From Leifsonia sp. Root1293 (GTDB lineage: Bacteria; Actinomycetota; Actinomycetes; Actinomycetales; Microbacteriaceae), in assembly GCF_001425325.1 (NCBI RefSeq), contig NZ_LMEH01000001.1:1454688-1518687 (forward strand): 64,000 bases of DNA. The letters are read 5' to 3'. Positions 15,290 through 26,100 of the stretch are shown here, one piece after another. Each line of letters starts with the position of its first letter. The stretch's first letter is position 1. The notes beneath the pieces were generated by a model. It was not told where the DNA came from. It was given only the letters and a program-made list of their open reading frames with translations, and did no database searches. A program made the translations under genes and the position numbers.

Positions 15290-16573
15290 TCACTGTTTTC
15301 GCAACGACCGCTTGATATGCCGTGTGGCGCCGATGCCCAGCAGCACAGCAAGACTACCAAATCCTGCGAGCACGGCGAACGGCACGGTCAGGTAGCGCAG
15401 CGTCCAGCCCGTCGTCATGAACGACTGCTCATCCGCCTTGACCTCCGGAGCGGGGTCCGGCACCGGGGTCGTCGGCGTGAGGGTGGGCGCCGTGGTCTCC
15501 TCGGCCGGCGGCTGCGCGCGCCGGTGGATGCGGATCCAGTCGGTGAGCTGGTCCTCCGGCGTCGTCGTGGCCGGATCGACGCTCGCGGTGAGGGCTGCAG
15601 ACGCGTTGATGAGACCGTTGCCGTAGATGGGGCTCGGCACGTCATGGCCGTTGGGGTCGGCCGTGGCGATCACGCGGTTGATGGCATCCGCCGCGCTCAG
15701 GTCGGGGTAGGCGCTGCGCACCAGGGCGAGCAGTCCCGAGACGAGCGGAGTCGCCCCGCTCGTGCCGTTCCAGGCCACGTAGCCGCCGCCGGGGACGACG
15801 CCGACGAGCTCCTCGCTGGGGGCTGCGACCGAGATGGTGATGCCCTGCGACGAGGCGTCGAAGCTGGCCTCCTTGTTGCGGTCCACTCCGGCCACCACGA
15901 CCACGCCGGGGATGGTCGCCGGTGCGCCGACCTGCGACGTTCCTCCGGCTCGGTTGCCGGCGGCCGCCACCACGATCACGTCGTTCTGGAACGCGTAGAG
16001 GAACGCGTCGTCCCAGCTCTGCGGCCAGTCGACGGTGTTGCGGGTCAGCGACATGTTGATGACGCCGGCGCCGTTGTCGACGGCCCACCGCACGGCCTCC
16101 GCGATCTGGTCGTCGGTCGAGATCTTCGACTTGGTGTCGCTGCCGAAGGCGACGGAGATGCTCAGCAGTTGCGCCTCGGGCGCGACGCCGAGAACCCCGT
16201 TGCCCTCTCCAGTGCCCCGCCCGGCGAGGAGCGAGGCGACCTGGGTTCCGTGCGAGTCGTCGTCGCCGACGGGCTTCTGCCCGTTGGCCGATCCGATTCC
16301 GGAGACATCCGCTCCCCCGACGACGACACCCTTCAGTTCGGCGACGGAGCCGTCGATGCCGGTGTCGATGACGGCGACCTTCACCCCGGCGCCCTTACTC
16401 GTCGTCCACGCCTGAGTGAAGCCGTAGTCGTTCAGCCAGTACTCGAGGTCGCGCACGGGGTCGGCGTGCGCCGGGGGCGCATCGATCACGTCGAGCGCGA
16501 TGGGGCTCGCGCCGAGCAGGGCCACCGCGACGATCAGCGCCCCCGCCGCCGTGCGCCTCAGTCGTCGTCTCAC
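15290..16573 (-). CDS. Membrane-anchored subtilisin-like (S8, mycosin-like) serine protease
   Basis: This 427-residue exported protease has a signal peptide (RRRLRRTAAGALIVAVALLG, cut near AHA-DP). The S8 catalytic domain shows Asp in VAVIDTGID, His in DDSHGTQVA, the oxyanion Asn in AAAGNRAG and Ser in GTSGATPLVSG. A Pro/Thr/Glu-rich linker follows, and then a C-terminal span (LTVPFAVLAGFGSLAVLLGI) with a basic tail. This is the mycosin layout, but no type VII secretion genes are nearby. The GTG start overlaps the DUF501 stop by 4 nt. Its place in a division-linked operon suggests a cell envelope role. Confidence 0.9.
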   Translation of the reverse strand: MRRRLRRTAAGALIVAVALLGASPIALDVIDAPPAHADPVRDLEYWLNDYGFTQAWTTSKGAGVKVAVIDTGIDGSVAELKGVVVGGADVSGIGSANGQKPVGDDDSHGTQVASLLAGRGTGEGNGVLGVAPEAQLLSISVAFGSDTKSKISTDDQIAEAVRWAVDNGAGVINMSLTRNTVDWPQSWDDAFLYAFQNDVIVVAAAGNRAGGTSQVGAPATIPGVVVVAGVDRNKEASFDASSQGITISVAAPSEELVGVVPGGGYVAWNGTSGATPLVSGLLALVRSAYPDLSAADAINRVIATADPNGHDVPSPIYGNGLINASAALTASVDPATTTPEDQLTDWIRIHRRAQPPAEETTAPTLTPTTPVPDPAPEVKADEQSFMTTGWTLRYLTVPFAVLAGFGSLAVLLGIGATRHIKRSLRKQ

Positions 16574-17103
16574 TCGTCGCCGACCTCGTCGATCCCGGGG
16601 TAGTCGACGCAGGCGCAGACGGAGGGGCTCCACACGGACCGCGCGAGGGCGAGGTCGCCGATCGGGTTCACTCCTGGGCCGGCGGCCAGGGCGTGGCCGG
16701 CCAGGGCGTGCAGGCACTTGACGCGCTCGGGCATGCCTCCGGCCGAGAAGTTCGTGATCTCGTCGACGACGAGGATCGATTCCCGGTCGGACAGGTAGGA
16801 GGCGTGGGCCTTCTCGTAGGCGGCCTTCACCTCGGGGTCCTCGGCCAGGAGGTCCTGGAACTCGACCATGACATGCGCTGCCTCGAGGTAGGACATGGCG
16901 GCGGTGGCCGCAGGATGCGACAGGTAATAGAGCGTGGGGAACGGGGTGCCGTCCTCGAGCCGTGGCGACGTCGCCACCACGGTCGGGGCACCGCACACGC
17001 AGCGCGCGGCGACGCCGATGACGCTGCGGACGGGACGACCCAGTTGGGCCGAGAGGATCGCGATGTCGCGCTTCGACGGCGCGTCGAACGGCGGCGTGGT
17101 CAT
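16570..17103 (-). CDS. DUF501 domain-containing protein
   Basis: This 177-residue protein belongs to the DUF501 family, which actinobacteria keep next to eno and the FtsB-like gene. Its function is unknown. Features are a conserved start APSKRDIAILSAQLGRPVR, a Cys pair in RCVCGAPTVV, YYLSHPAA near residue 58, and a second Cys pair near the end (SVCACVDYPG). The four cysteines could bind metal. The ATG overlaps the ftsB-like stop by 4 nt and the stop overlaps the protease start by 4 nt, so the three are translated as a coupled block. Confidence 0.88.
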   Translation of the reverse strand: MTTPPFDAPSKRDIAILSAQLGRPVRSVIGVAARCVCGAPTVVATSPRLEDGTPFPTLYYLSHPAATAAMSYLEAAHVMVEFQDLLAEDPEVKAAYEKAHASYLSDRESILVVDEITNFSAGGMPERVKCLHALAGHALAAGPGVNPIGDLALARSVWSPSVCACVDYPGIDEVGDE

Positions 17104-17603
17104 TTCGAGGATCCTTCCGGAGCGACGGGCGCCAGCCCGGCGGCCATCGCAGAAGCGAAGAGGGAGTGCATCCAGTCGGACTTCGTGGCCTGCACCTCGG
17201 TGGACACCGGAGCCGGCTCTGCCGCAGCGGCGGCCGCCGGCAGGTCGTTGATCACGAGGAAGCTGACCTCCCCGGGCATGACGTAGGCGAGACGCTCCCG
17301 TGCCTGGGTGGTGATGAAGGTCTTGTCGTTCCAGCGCTCCCGCTCCGCGGTGAGCGAGTCGACCTCGCTCTTCTCGGCGGCCACGGCCTGCTGCAGCGCC
17401 GCGATCTGCTGTCGCTGAGCCACCCACGACTGCGCTGCGGGCGCGAGCACAACGACGGCGAGCACGGCGAGCCCCATCATGATGAGCGAGAAGCCGGAGA
17501 AGCGCAGGCCGCGCATCCAGCCGCCCGCCGCCGATTCACGGCGGAGGGCGACCGGGATGCGTGTCGACTGCTGGTTCAGAGTCGCGTCAGGAGAGGTCGG
17601 CAT
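17100..17603 (-). CDS. FtsB/DivIC-like septum formation initiator protein
   Basis: This 167-residue bitopic membrane protein has an N-terminal cytoplasmic part with basic residues and one span (FSLIMMGLAVLAVVVLA). A coiled coil (VAQRQQIAALQQAVAAEKSE) follows, then the family segment WNDKTFITTQARERLAYVMPGE. FtsB-type proteins join FtsL and FtsQ to activate septal wall synthesis. The C-terminus has an extra Ala-rich stretch. It lies 23 nt after enolase, the usual actinobacterial order. Confidence 0.88.
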   Translation of the reverse strand: MPTSPDATLNQQSTRIPVALRRESAAGGWMRGLRFSGFSLIMMGLAVLAVVVLAPAAQSWVAQRQQIAALQQAVAAEKSEVDSLTAERERWNDKTFITTQARERLAYVMPGEVSFLVINDLPAAAAAAEPAPVSTEVQATKSDWMHSLFASAMAAGLAPVAPEGSSK

Positions 17604-17626
17604 CTGCCCCTCCTCCGTTCGTCGAC

Positions 17627-18970
<1,344 letters not shown>

Positions 18971-19059
18971 CTAGGGCGCGGCCGACGAGGCCCGCGAGTC
19001 GCCCACCTCCGCCGCCGCTGCCGGCCGCGAGCCTCCCGCTGGCAGTGCCGGAGAGCCGG

Positions 19060-20319
19060 TCAGCCGATGGCCTTGAACTCCAGTGCCGCGGCATCCGTCT
19101 CGCCCGAGGCGACGAAGGCGTACCGGGTGAACCCGTCGGCCTCGGCGCGCTCGAGCAGCGCTCGGACGTTCTTGCTGCGCTTGGCCAGGCGCACTCGGGC
19201 GCCGGACTCCACCAACGAGCCCTTGAGCGACACCAGCGACGCCGGTTCTGCATCCTTGTCGTGCACGAGGAGCACAGCGTCGGCGCGAGCAGAATCGTCG
19301 GCGTCGAGGAGGTCGACGATGCGCTCGAAGCCGATGGAGAATCCGCAGGCGGGAACGTCGGTTCCGAGGAAGCGGCCGATCATGCCGTCGTATCGTCCTC
19401 CCCCGCCGAGGGAATAGGTGAGCTCGGGGTGCGAGATCTCGAAGATGGTGCCGGTGTAGTACCCCATGCCCCGCACCAGCGTCGGGTCGAAGTCGAGCTC
19501 GATGCCCGACACGGCGTCGCGGATGGCACGGAGCTCGGCGTAGACCTCGAGGTCGAGCCAGGCAGGCGGCGGCAGCGTTCCGTCGTGCAGGTGCCAGCCG
19601 GCGTTCTCGATCGAGGCGAGAGTGTCGGCGATGCCGTCGGTGGTGATGCCGAGGGACCCGAGTTCATCGACGACGCCTGTGACACCGATCTTGTCGAGCT
19701 TGTCGATGGTGATGAGGGCCCGCTCGTGCTGTTCTGCCGGTACCTTCCAGGTGTCGAGCAGACGGGTCAGGATGCGGCGGTCGTTGATGCGGATGCGGCA
19801 TCCGTTCAGTCCGAGGGCCTCGATCGCCGCGGCCGTTGCCGTGATCAGCTCGATCTCGGCGAGCGCACCGGACTCCCCGATGATGTCGATGTCGCACTGC
19901 AGGAACTGGCGGAAGCGGCCCTTCTGCGGGCGCTCGGCCCGCCAGACCGGGGCGATCTGGATGGCGCGGAACACGGCCGGCAGCTCTGCCCGGTGGCTGG
20001 CGTAGAAACGGGCCAGCGGCACGGTGAGGTCGAAGCGCAGTCCGAGGTCGGCGAGGCCGAGCGCGTCGTCGGCCTCAGCCGCAGCGGCGAGCATCTCGCT
20101 GGTGATCCCGCGGCGCATCACCGCGAACGCGAGCTTCTCGTTGTCGCCACCGAGGCCCGAGTGCAGGTAGGCGGCGTCCTCCATGACCGGCGTCTCGATC
20201 TCATCGAAGCCGTGCCGCGCGTAGGCGCTCCGGATGACTCCGAGGGCGTGCTCGCGGCGGGCCTTGTCGGCCGGGAGGAAGTCGCGCATGCCGCGGGGAG
20301 GGGTCACAGTCTGGGCCAT
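19060..20319 (-). CDS. hisS: Histidine-tRNA ligase
   Basis: This 419-residue class II synthetase charges tRNA-His. The N-terminus (TPPRGMRDFLP) is the usual start. Motif 2 is seen around APVWRAERPQKGRFRQFLQCD and motif 3 near CGFSIGFERIVDLL. The histidine-specific loop appears as GMGYYTGTIFEI. An anticodon-binding domain fills the last 100 residues. The ATG at 20319 is preferred, with GGGAGGA 8 nt upstream. It is probably a separate transcript from ferritin, since a large hairpin lies between them. Confidence 0.95.
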   Translation of the reverse strand: MAQTVTPPRGMRDFLPADKARREHALGVIRSAYARHGFDEIETPVMEDAAYLHSGLGGDNEKLAFAVMRRGITSEMLAAAAEADDALGLADLGLRFDLTVPLARFYASHRAELPAVFRAIQIAPVWRAERPQKGRFRQFLQCDIDIIGESGALAEIELITATAAAIEALGLNGCRIRINDRRILTRLLDTWKVPAEQHERALITIDKLDKIGVTGVVDELGSLGITTDGIADTLASIENAGWHLHDGTLPPPAWLDLEVYAELRAIRDAVSGIELDFDPTLVRGMGYYTGTIFEISHPELTYSLGGGGRYDGMIGRFLGTDVPACGFSIGFERIVDLLDADDSARADAVLLVHDKDAEPASLVSLKGSLVESGARVRLAKRSKNVRALLERAEADGFTRYAFVASGETDAAALEFKAIG

Positions 20320-20353
20320 GGGTCCATCCTCCCAGTTCCCGGGCGCTCCCTGA

Positions 20354-20429
20354 AAAGCGAGGAGGTTCGCGACGAATCGCCCCGACCCGGCGGTCGAGGG
20401 GCGGGTTTCGAGGCGGAGATCCTCGCTTT
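20354..20429. terminator. Large nested hairpin between ferritin and hisS
   Basis: AAAGCGAGGA (20354-20363) pairs with TCCTCGCTTT (20420-20429). Inside lies a GC hairpin with arms CGCCCCGACC and GGTCGAGGGGCG. On the minus strand the outer 3' arm ends in TTTTC, so it can terminate ferritin transcription upstream of hisS. Confidence 0.65.
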
Positions 20430-20443
20430 CCCGTGCGGCGGTC

Positions 20444-20977
20444 CTAGAGGGCCCCGCCGGCCGCTGCGGGCGCATCGGGCTCGAGGCCGCCGTCGCCGAT
20501 GGCCTCGCGGGCGACGAAGTTCTCGAGATCGAAGAGGTTGTCCCCCGCGCGCTGGGCGACGGTCAGCAGCGTCGACATCGACGCGACCTCCTCGACCTGT
20601 TCCTTGAGGAACCAGAGCATCGCCTGCTCGCCGATGGCGTCTCCATCGGCCCGCGCCGCACGGAACATCGCCTCGATCTGGGAGGTGACCTGCTTCTCCT
20701 GTGCGAGGGCCAGGGCGATCGGCTCGACCACCGAGGCGAAGGCGGTCTGCGGTGCGTCGACGCCGGGGATGGTGACGCCGAGGTCGCGGTCGAGGCGGTA
20801 CTGCACCAGCATCATGGCGTGGTTGCGCTCCTCGAGCGATTGACGGTAGAAGTGGCGGGCCAGTTGCGGGAGGTCGTGCCCGTCGAACCAGACCGCGATG
20901 GCGATGTACTGCTGCGACGCCGAGAACTCGTTCCCGATCTGGGCCGTCAGGAGGTCGTTGAAGCTCTGCTCTGTCAT
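20444..20977 (-). CDS. Ferritin (non-heme iron storage)
   Basis: This 177-residue ferritin-like four-helix protein oxidises and stores iron in a 24-mer shell. The ferroxidase ligands are visible in IGNEFSASQQYIA, in SLEERNHAMMLV and in WFLKEQVEEVASM. The N-terminus matches the Mycobacterium BfrB/FtnA type (QSFNDLLTAQIGNEF). The C-terminal tail is Ala/Gly-rich. I see no iron-box operator in the short upstream gap. Confidence 0.93.
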   Translation of the reverse strand: MTEQSFNDLLTAQIGNEFSASQQYIAIAVWFDGHDLPQLARHFYRQSLEERNHAMMLVQYRLDRDLGVTIPGVDAPQTAFASVVEPIALALAQEKQVTSQIEAMFRAARADGDAIGEQAMLWFLKEQVEEVASMSTLLTVAQRAGDNLFDLENFVAREAIGDGGLEPDAPAAAGGAL

Positions 20978-21060
20978 GGCTCCGACGTTAGCGGCGGCAT
21001 CCGGCGCCCGCTAGGCAGGACAGGCTGCCCTGAGCGCGGTCGTCGGCCCGGCTCGAAGGC

Positions 21061-21756
21061 CTAGCGGGCCTCGGCGGCATCAGCGGCCGGGGCGGCCTCC
21101 GCGTCCGTGGCGGCGGCCTCCGCCGCACGCACGTCGTCTCCGAGGGAACGGATGGCGGCCCGCAACGCCCGCTCGGGGTCGAGGTCCTTCGCGCGGGCGT
21201 TGGCGACGAGTGCGAGCAGGTGGGCGCCGAGCGCAGCCTCGTCGTCGATCCCGGCGGTCGCGGCGATGGAGGCATCGGTGCGGTCGACACCGACCTTCGC
21301 CGCCTTGCCGAGCGTCTTGTCGGCCAGCGCGAGTGCGGGCATGCCCTGCGGGACCCCGTCGAGCACGCTCGTGCGGTGAGGCTTCTCCTCGGCCTTGAGC
21401 TCGTCCCAGAACGCGACGACATCGTCGGCCGTCGACGCCTCGCGGTCGCCGAAGACGTGCGGATGCCGACCGATCATCTTGGCGTTCATGTGGGCGGCGA
21501 CATCCTGGATGTCGAAGTCCTCCCCCGCCGTGTTCGCGGCGATGTCGGCGTGGAACAGCACCTGGTAGAGCACGTCGCCGAGCTCCTCGATCATCTCGGC
21601 TCGGTCGCCGGCCTCGATCGCGTCGATGAGCTCGTGGGACTCCTCGACCAGGTAGCGCACCAGCGACTCGTGGGTCTGGTCTGCGTCCCACGGGCATCCG
21701 CCTGGGGCGCGCAGCAGGGCGACTGTGGCGATGAGGCCGTCGAGTTCGCTGGTCAT
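21061..21756 (-). CDS. mazG: MazG family nucleotide pyrophosphohydrolase
   Basis: This 231-residue protein hydrolyses nucleoside triphosphates to monophosphates and is thought to clean the nucleotide pool. It opens with the MazG motif RAPGGCPWDADQTHESLVRY and has the Mg-binding EExxE...ExxD pattern in VEESHELIDAIE and EELGDVLYQVLFHAD. The C-terminal part holds a second, degenerate helical repeat and an Ala-rich tail. TAGCAT lies 6 nt before the ATG, so the mRNA is probably leaderless. Confidence 0.92.
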   Translation of the reverse strand: MTSELDGLIATVALLRAPGGCPWDADQTHESLVRYLVEESHELIDAIEAGDRAEMIEELGDVLYQVLFHADIAANTAGEDFDIQDVAAHMNAKMIGRHPHVFGDREASTADDVVAFWDELKAEEKPHRTSVLDGVPQGMPALALADKTLGKAAKVGVDRTDASIAATAGIDDEAALGAHLLALVANARAKDLDPERALRAAIRSLGDDVRAAEAAATDAEAAPAADAAEAR

Positions 21757-21762
21757 GCCTTC

Positions 21763-21768
21763 ATGCTA
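21763..21768 (-). promoter_or_regulatory. -10 hexamer TAGCAT, leaderless mazG promoter
   Basis: TAGCAT is 6 nt before the mazG ATG on the minus strand. It faces away from the nhaA promoter 35 nt further on. Confidence 0.6.
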
Positions 21769-21802
21769 AACGGATGCATCGCCCTCGGCAGGAGCTCCTC
21801 GC

Positions 21803-21808
21803 TAGACT
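21803..21808 (+). promoter_or_regulatory. -10 hexamer TAGACT, promoter of the nhaA leader
   Basis: TAGACT would start transcription near 21815, exactly where the structured leader begins, about 76 nt before the nhaA ATG. Confidence 0.5.
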
Positions 21809-21814
21809 GACGGC

Positions 21815-21890
21815 GGTGCGCCGGGAAGTCTGGTCGGCGGGCGGCTGAGCCGCTCTGAATCCAGCACGCGACCCTCGAGGAGTCCAGTCG
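21815..21890 (+). promoter_or_regulatory. Structured nhaA leader resembling a minimal cobalamin-riboswitch core
   Basis: The leader has GGGAAGTCTGGT (21823-21834), a GCGGC-TGA-GCCGC hairpin (21841-21853), then GAATCCAGCAC (21857-21867). CTGG pairs with CCAG (21861-21864). GGTGCG (21815-21820) pairs with CGC-G-ACC (21867-21873). The order GGGAA, GGT, hairpin, AATCC is that of the cobalamin riboswitch core, but the usual GCCACTGT end is missing. TCGAGGAG, the ribosome site, follows at once. I infer a cis-acting RNA; the ligand is unknown and may not be a cobalamin. Confidence 0.5.
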
Positions 21891-23141
21891 ATGACCATCC
21901 AGCACAGCGACGACCACCGCACATCGCCCTTCAGGTCGGAACGGGTGGCCGCCGGCCTTCTGCTGCTCGCGGCCGTCCTGGGACTCGTCGTCGCGAACCT
22001 GGCGGTCGGCCCGGCACTGCTGGACTTCATGGGCTCTCACGTCGAGATCGAGGCCATCGCCTTCGACATCTCCGTGAGCCACGTGGTCAGCGACGGCCTC
22101 CTCGCGGTCTTCTTCTTCATCGTCGCGGTCGAACTGCGTCGCGAACTGGTGATCGGCGAGCTGAACTCCCTGTCCAAAGCCGCGCTCCCCGCCATCGCCG
22201 CCATCGGCGGGGTCGTCGTTCCGGCCCTCGTCTACCTGGCGTTCACTGCAGGGACGGATGTCGTCGACGGCTGGCCGATCCCCACGGCGACGGACATCGC
22301 CTTCGCGCTCGGAGTGCTCGCCATCTTCGGATCGGCACTGCCGACACGGGTGAGGGTGTTCCTGATGGCGCTCGCTGTGCTGGACGACCTGGTGGCCATC
22401 CTCATCATCGCCTTCTTCTTCACGACGGGCGTGCAGTTCGCCTCCATCGGCTTCGCCGCCATCGCCATCACGGCTTTCGGTGCGTTGAGCCGACTGCTCC
22501 GACCCCGCTCCCCGTGGCTGCTCGCCCGACGTGCGCAGTGGCCCATCATCGCGACGATGATCGTGCTCGCCATCGCCGCGTGGTTCTTCACCTACCAGTC
22601 CGGTGTCCACGCCACCATCGCGGGCGTTGCCCTCGGGTTCGTGATCAGCCGGCGCCCGGGAGGCCGAGCCGTGCACGCGATCGAACCCTGGTCGAACGGC
22701 GTCATCCTGCCGATCTTCGCGTTCTCGGCTGCACTCGTGGTGATCCCGTCGGTCGCCCCGAGCGACCTGAGTCCCGCGTTCTGGGGCATCCTCGTGGCGC
22801 TGCCCGTCGGCAAGCTCATCGGAATCACCCTGGGCGGCCTCATCGGAGGCTGGATCTTCCGGCGTCGTTCCGGTGCGCTCAGGCTCCCCGACCTCATACC
22901 CGTCGCCGCCCTCGGCGGTATCGGCTTCACCGTCTCGCTGCTGATGAACGAACTGGCCTTCCGCGGCAATCGGGAGGTCGCCGACGAGGGCGTTCTCGCC
23001 GTGCTGCTCGGCTCGGCCGTGGCGATCGCGTTCTCCGCCGTCGCCGTCAGCGTGCGCGCTCGACAGTATCGGCGTCAGCGGCTCCTGGCTCTGCAGGCTC
23101 GGCAACCGGAGCCGGGAAGATCGCCGTCAGCAACTGCGTGA
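21891..23141 (+). CDS. nhaA: Na+/H+ antiporter NhaA
   Basis: This 416-residue antiporter of the NhaA family exports Na+ or Li+ in exchange for protons. Key sites are PTATDIAFALGVLA and the ion-binding double Asp in VLDDLVAILIIAFFF. Further family blocks are VEIEAIAFDISVSHVVSDGLLAVFF, split here by the usual first spans, and IGFTVSLLMNELAF near the end. GAGGAG lies 8 nt before the ATG. The 3' end runs 95 nt into the convergent mfd gene. The C-terminal 30 residues are Arg/Gln-rich and probably not needed for the fold. Confidence 0.95.
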   Translation: MTIQHSDDHRTSPFRSERVAAGLLLLAAVLGLVVANLAVGPALLDFMGSHVEIEAIAFDISVSHVVSDGLLAVFFFIVAVELRRELVIGELNSLSKAALPAIAAIGGVVVPALVYLAFTAGTDVVDGWPIPTATDIAFALGVLAIFGSALPTRVRVFLMALAVLDDLVAILIIAFFFTTGVQFASIGFAAIAITAFGALSRLLRPRSPWLLARRAQWPIIATMIVLAIAAWFFTYQSGVHATIAGVALGFVISRRPGGRAVHAIEPWSNGVILPIFAFSAALVVIPSVAPSDLSPAFWGILVALPVGKLIGITLGGLIGGWIFRRRSGALRLPDLIPVAALGGIGFTVSLLMNELAFRGNREVADEGVLAVLLGSAVAIAFSAVAVSVRARQYRRQRLLALQARQPEPGRSPSATA

Positions 23142-26100
23142 CCCAGGCGATGAGCTCGGCGTCCTCCAGCGGCTGCCCGTGCTTGTCGGGAAGCGGAACC
23201 GACAGCACGCCGGTCTGCGTGAAGTAGCGCGAGCCCGGGTACATGCGCTGCAGCCGCACCTGGATCGAGTCCGGCAGGGTTCCCGGGCCGACGCGCAGGT
23301 TCGATCCCATGGCCACGACCTCGCCGAGACCCGCGCGCTGAGCCTGTCGGCGGAGCCGGGACACGGCGATCAACGTGAGCACTGCCTGCGGCGGCTCGCC
23401 GTAGCGGTCGGTGAGCTCCTCGAGCACGCTGTCGATCTGGCCGTCCTTGGCCGCCGGCGAACTGGCTGTCGAGAGCTTCTGGTAGGCCTCGAGACGCAGG
23501 CGCTCGCTGTCGACGTAGTCCTCGGGGATGTGAGCGTCGACCGGCAGCTCGAGCCGAAGCTCGGTCTGCCCTTCTGCCACGTCGCCGCGGAAGGTGGAGA
23601 CGGCCTCGCCGATCATGCGCAGGTAGAGATCGAAGCCCACCCCGGCGATGTGCCCGGCCTGCTCACCGCCGAGCAGGTTGCCCGCCCCACGGATCTCGAG
23701 GTCCTTCAGCGCCACCTGCATGCCCGACCCGAGTTCGTTGTTGGCCGCGATGGTCGAGAGCCTGTCGTGGGCGGTCTCGCTGAGTGGCGTGTTCTCGTCG
23801 TAGAGGAAGTAGGCGTAGGCACGCTCGCGACCACGTCCGACGCGACCGCGCAGCTGGTGCAGCTGGCTGAGGCCGTACTTGTCCGCCCTGTCGATGATGA
23901 TCGTGTTGGCGTTGGCGATGTCCAGGCCGGTCTCGATGATGGTCGTCGAGACGAGCACGTCGAACTTGCGCTCCCAGAAGTCGACGACGATCTGCTCGAG
24001 CACGCTCTCGGGGAGCTTGCCGTGCGCCACGGCGATGCGAGCCTCGGGCACGAGCTCGGCGAGCTGGGCCGCAACGCGGTTGATGCTCGACACCCTGTTG
24101 TGCACGAAGAACACCTGCCCCTCGCGCAACATCTCACGGCGGATGGCCGCCGTCACCTGCTTCTCGGAGTACGGGCCGACGAAGGTGAGGATCGGATGCC
24201 GGTCCTCGGGCGCCGTGGCCAGCGTCGACATCTCCCTGATGCCCGTGACGGCCATCTCCAGCGTGCGCGGGATCGGCGTCGCGCTCATGGCGAGGAAGTC
24301 GACGTTCGTGCGCAGCTTCTTGAGCTTGTCCTTGTGCTCGACGCCGAAGCGCTGCTCCTCGTCGATGATCACGAGACCGAGGTCCTTGAAGATGACGCCG
24401 TCGGCCAGCAGACGGTGCGTTCCGATCACCACGTCGACGGTGCCATCCGTCAGCCCGGCGAGGGTCTCGCGCGCCTCCTTGTCGGTCTGGAACCGGCTGA
24501 GGGCCTTCAGGTGCACCGGGAACCCGGCGAAGCGCTCCTGGAAGGTCTCGACGTGCTGCTTGACGAGCAGGGTGGTGGGAACCAGCATGGCGACCTGCTT
24601 GCCGTCCTGGACGGCCTTGAATGCTGCACGCACGGCGACCTCGGTCTTGCCGAAGCCGACGTCTCCGGAGAGCAGCCGGTCCATCGGGATGGGCCGCTCC
24701 ATGTCGGCCTTCACCTCGTCGATGGTCTGCAGCTGGTCGGGCGTCTCCGCGTAGGGGAAGGCCTCCTCGAGCTCGCGCTGCCAGGGGGTGTCAGGACCGA
24801 AGGCGTGTCCGCGCGACGCCATGCGTGCGGAGTAGAGCTTGACCAGTTCGACGGCGATGTCGCGAACGGCTCTGCGGGCTTTGCTCTTGGCGTTCGACCA
24901 GTCGCTGCCGCCCATCTTCGACAGTGCCGGTGCCTCGCCTCCGACGTAGCGGGTGAGCAGGTCGAGCTGGTCGGTGGGCACGAACAGCTTGTCGGCCGGC
25001 TGCCCGCGCTTGGACGACGCGTACTCCAGCACCAGGTACTCGCGCACGATCGTCGGCTGCTGAGCGATGCCGGCCGTGCGGCTCGGCCCGGTCGGGCGGG
25101 CACCGGATGCCACGGTGCGCTGGGTCATGTCGACGAAACGGCCGATGCCGTGGGTCTGGTGCACCACGTAGTCGCCGGGCTTCAGCTGCAGGGGGTCGAC
25201 GACGTTCTTGCGCCTGCTGGCCAGCTTCTTGATCTGGCGGGAGTCGTAGCCGGCGGTGCGACCGTAGAACTCGCCCTCGCTGAGCACGCCGATCTTCGCC
25301 GACGGGACCTCGAAGCCGCGGGAGACGCCAGCCTGCAGCAGATAGGCGACACCGGGCTCAGGGTTCTCGGGGAACTCGTCAGCGACACGGCCGGCGAAGC
25401 CGCGGTCGGCGAGCACGTCGCGGGCACGCTCGACGAGGCCGTGCCCGGCTGCCACGATGGCCATCGACCAGCCGTCGGCCAAGCGGGCGCCGACATGCTC
25501 GAGAGCACCCTCGACGTTGCCGGCGAAACTGGGCACGGCGTATGCGGCCACCCTGACGTAGTCGAGCAGATCGGCGTCGCCGGCATCGAACGCGGAGAAG
25601 GTCCACCAGGGGTGGTCCTGCGTCTTCTCCCCGGGCGCGGAGAAGCGCACCGAGTCGCGCAGCTCGGACAGCGAGAGGAAGTCCCCGGAGTCGAGGTCGA
25701 TCGGCGCCTCGGCTCCGGCGGTCGCCGCACTCCACGCCGCGGCGAGGAACTCGCGGTTGGTCTCGGCCAGGCTCTGAGCCCGACCGCTCACACGTTCTGG
25801 ACCGACGACGGCGACGACGGCATCGTCGGGCAGGTAGTGGGTCACGGGCACCAGGCGGTCGACGAGAGCCGGCGCCAGCGACTCCATGCCCTCGACGGGG
25901 ATGCCCTCGGCGATCTTCTCGAGCATCTGGGCGAGACTCGGGAACTCGTGCCTCATCTCGCGGGCACGCTGGCGCACCGAATCGCTCAGCAGCATCTCGC
26001 GACTGGGAACCAGGCTGACGGATGCCACGGCATCGGGGAGCGACCGCTGGTCGGACACGGAGAACGCCCGGAGCTGATCGATCTCGTCGCCGAAGAAGTC

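Noticed and set aside
15290-16573. A type VII secretion locus marked by the mycosin-like protease
   Set aside because: No EccB/C/D/E or WXG100 gene is in the window.
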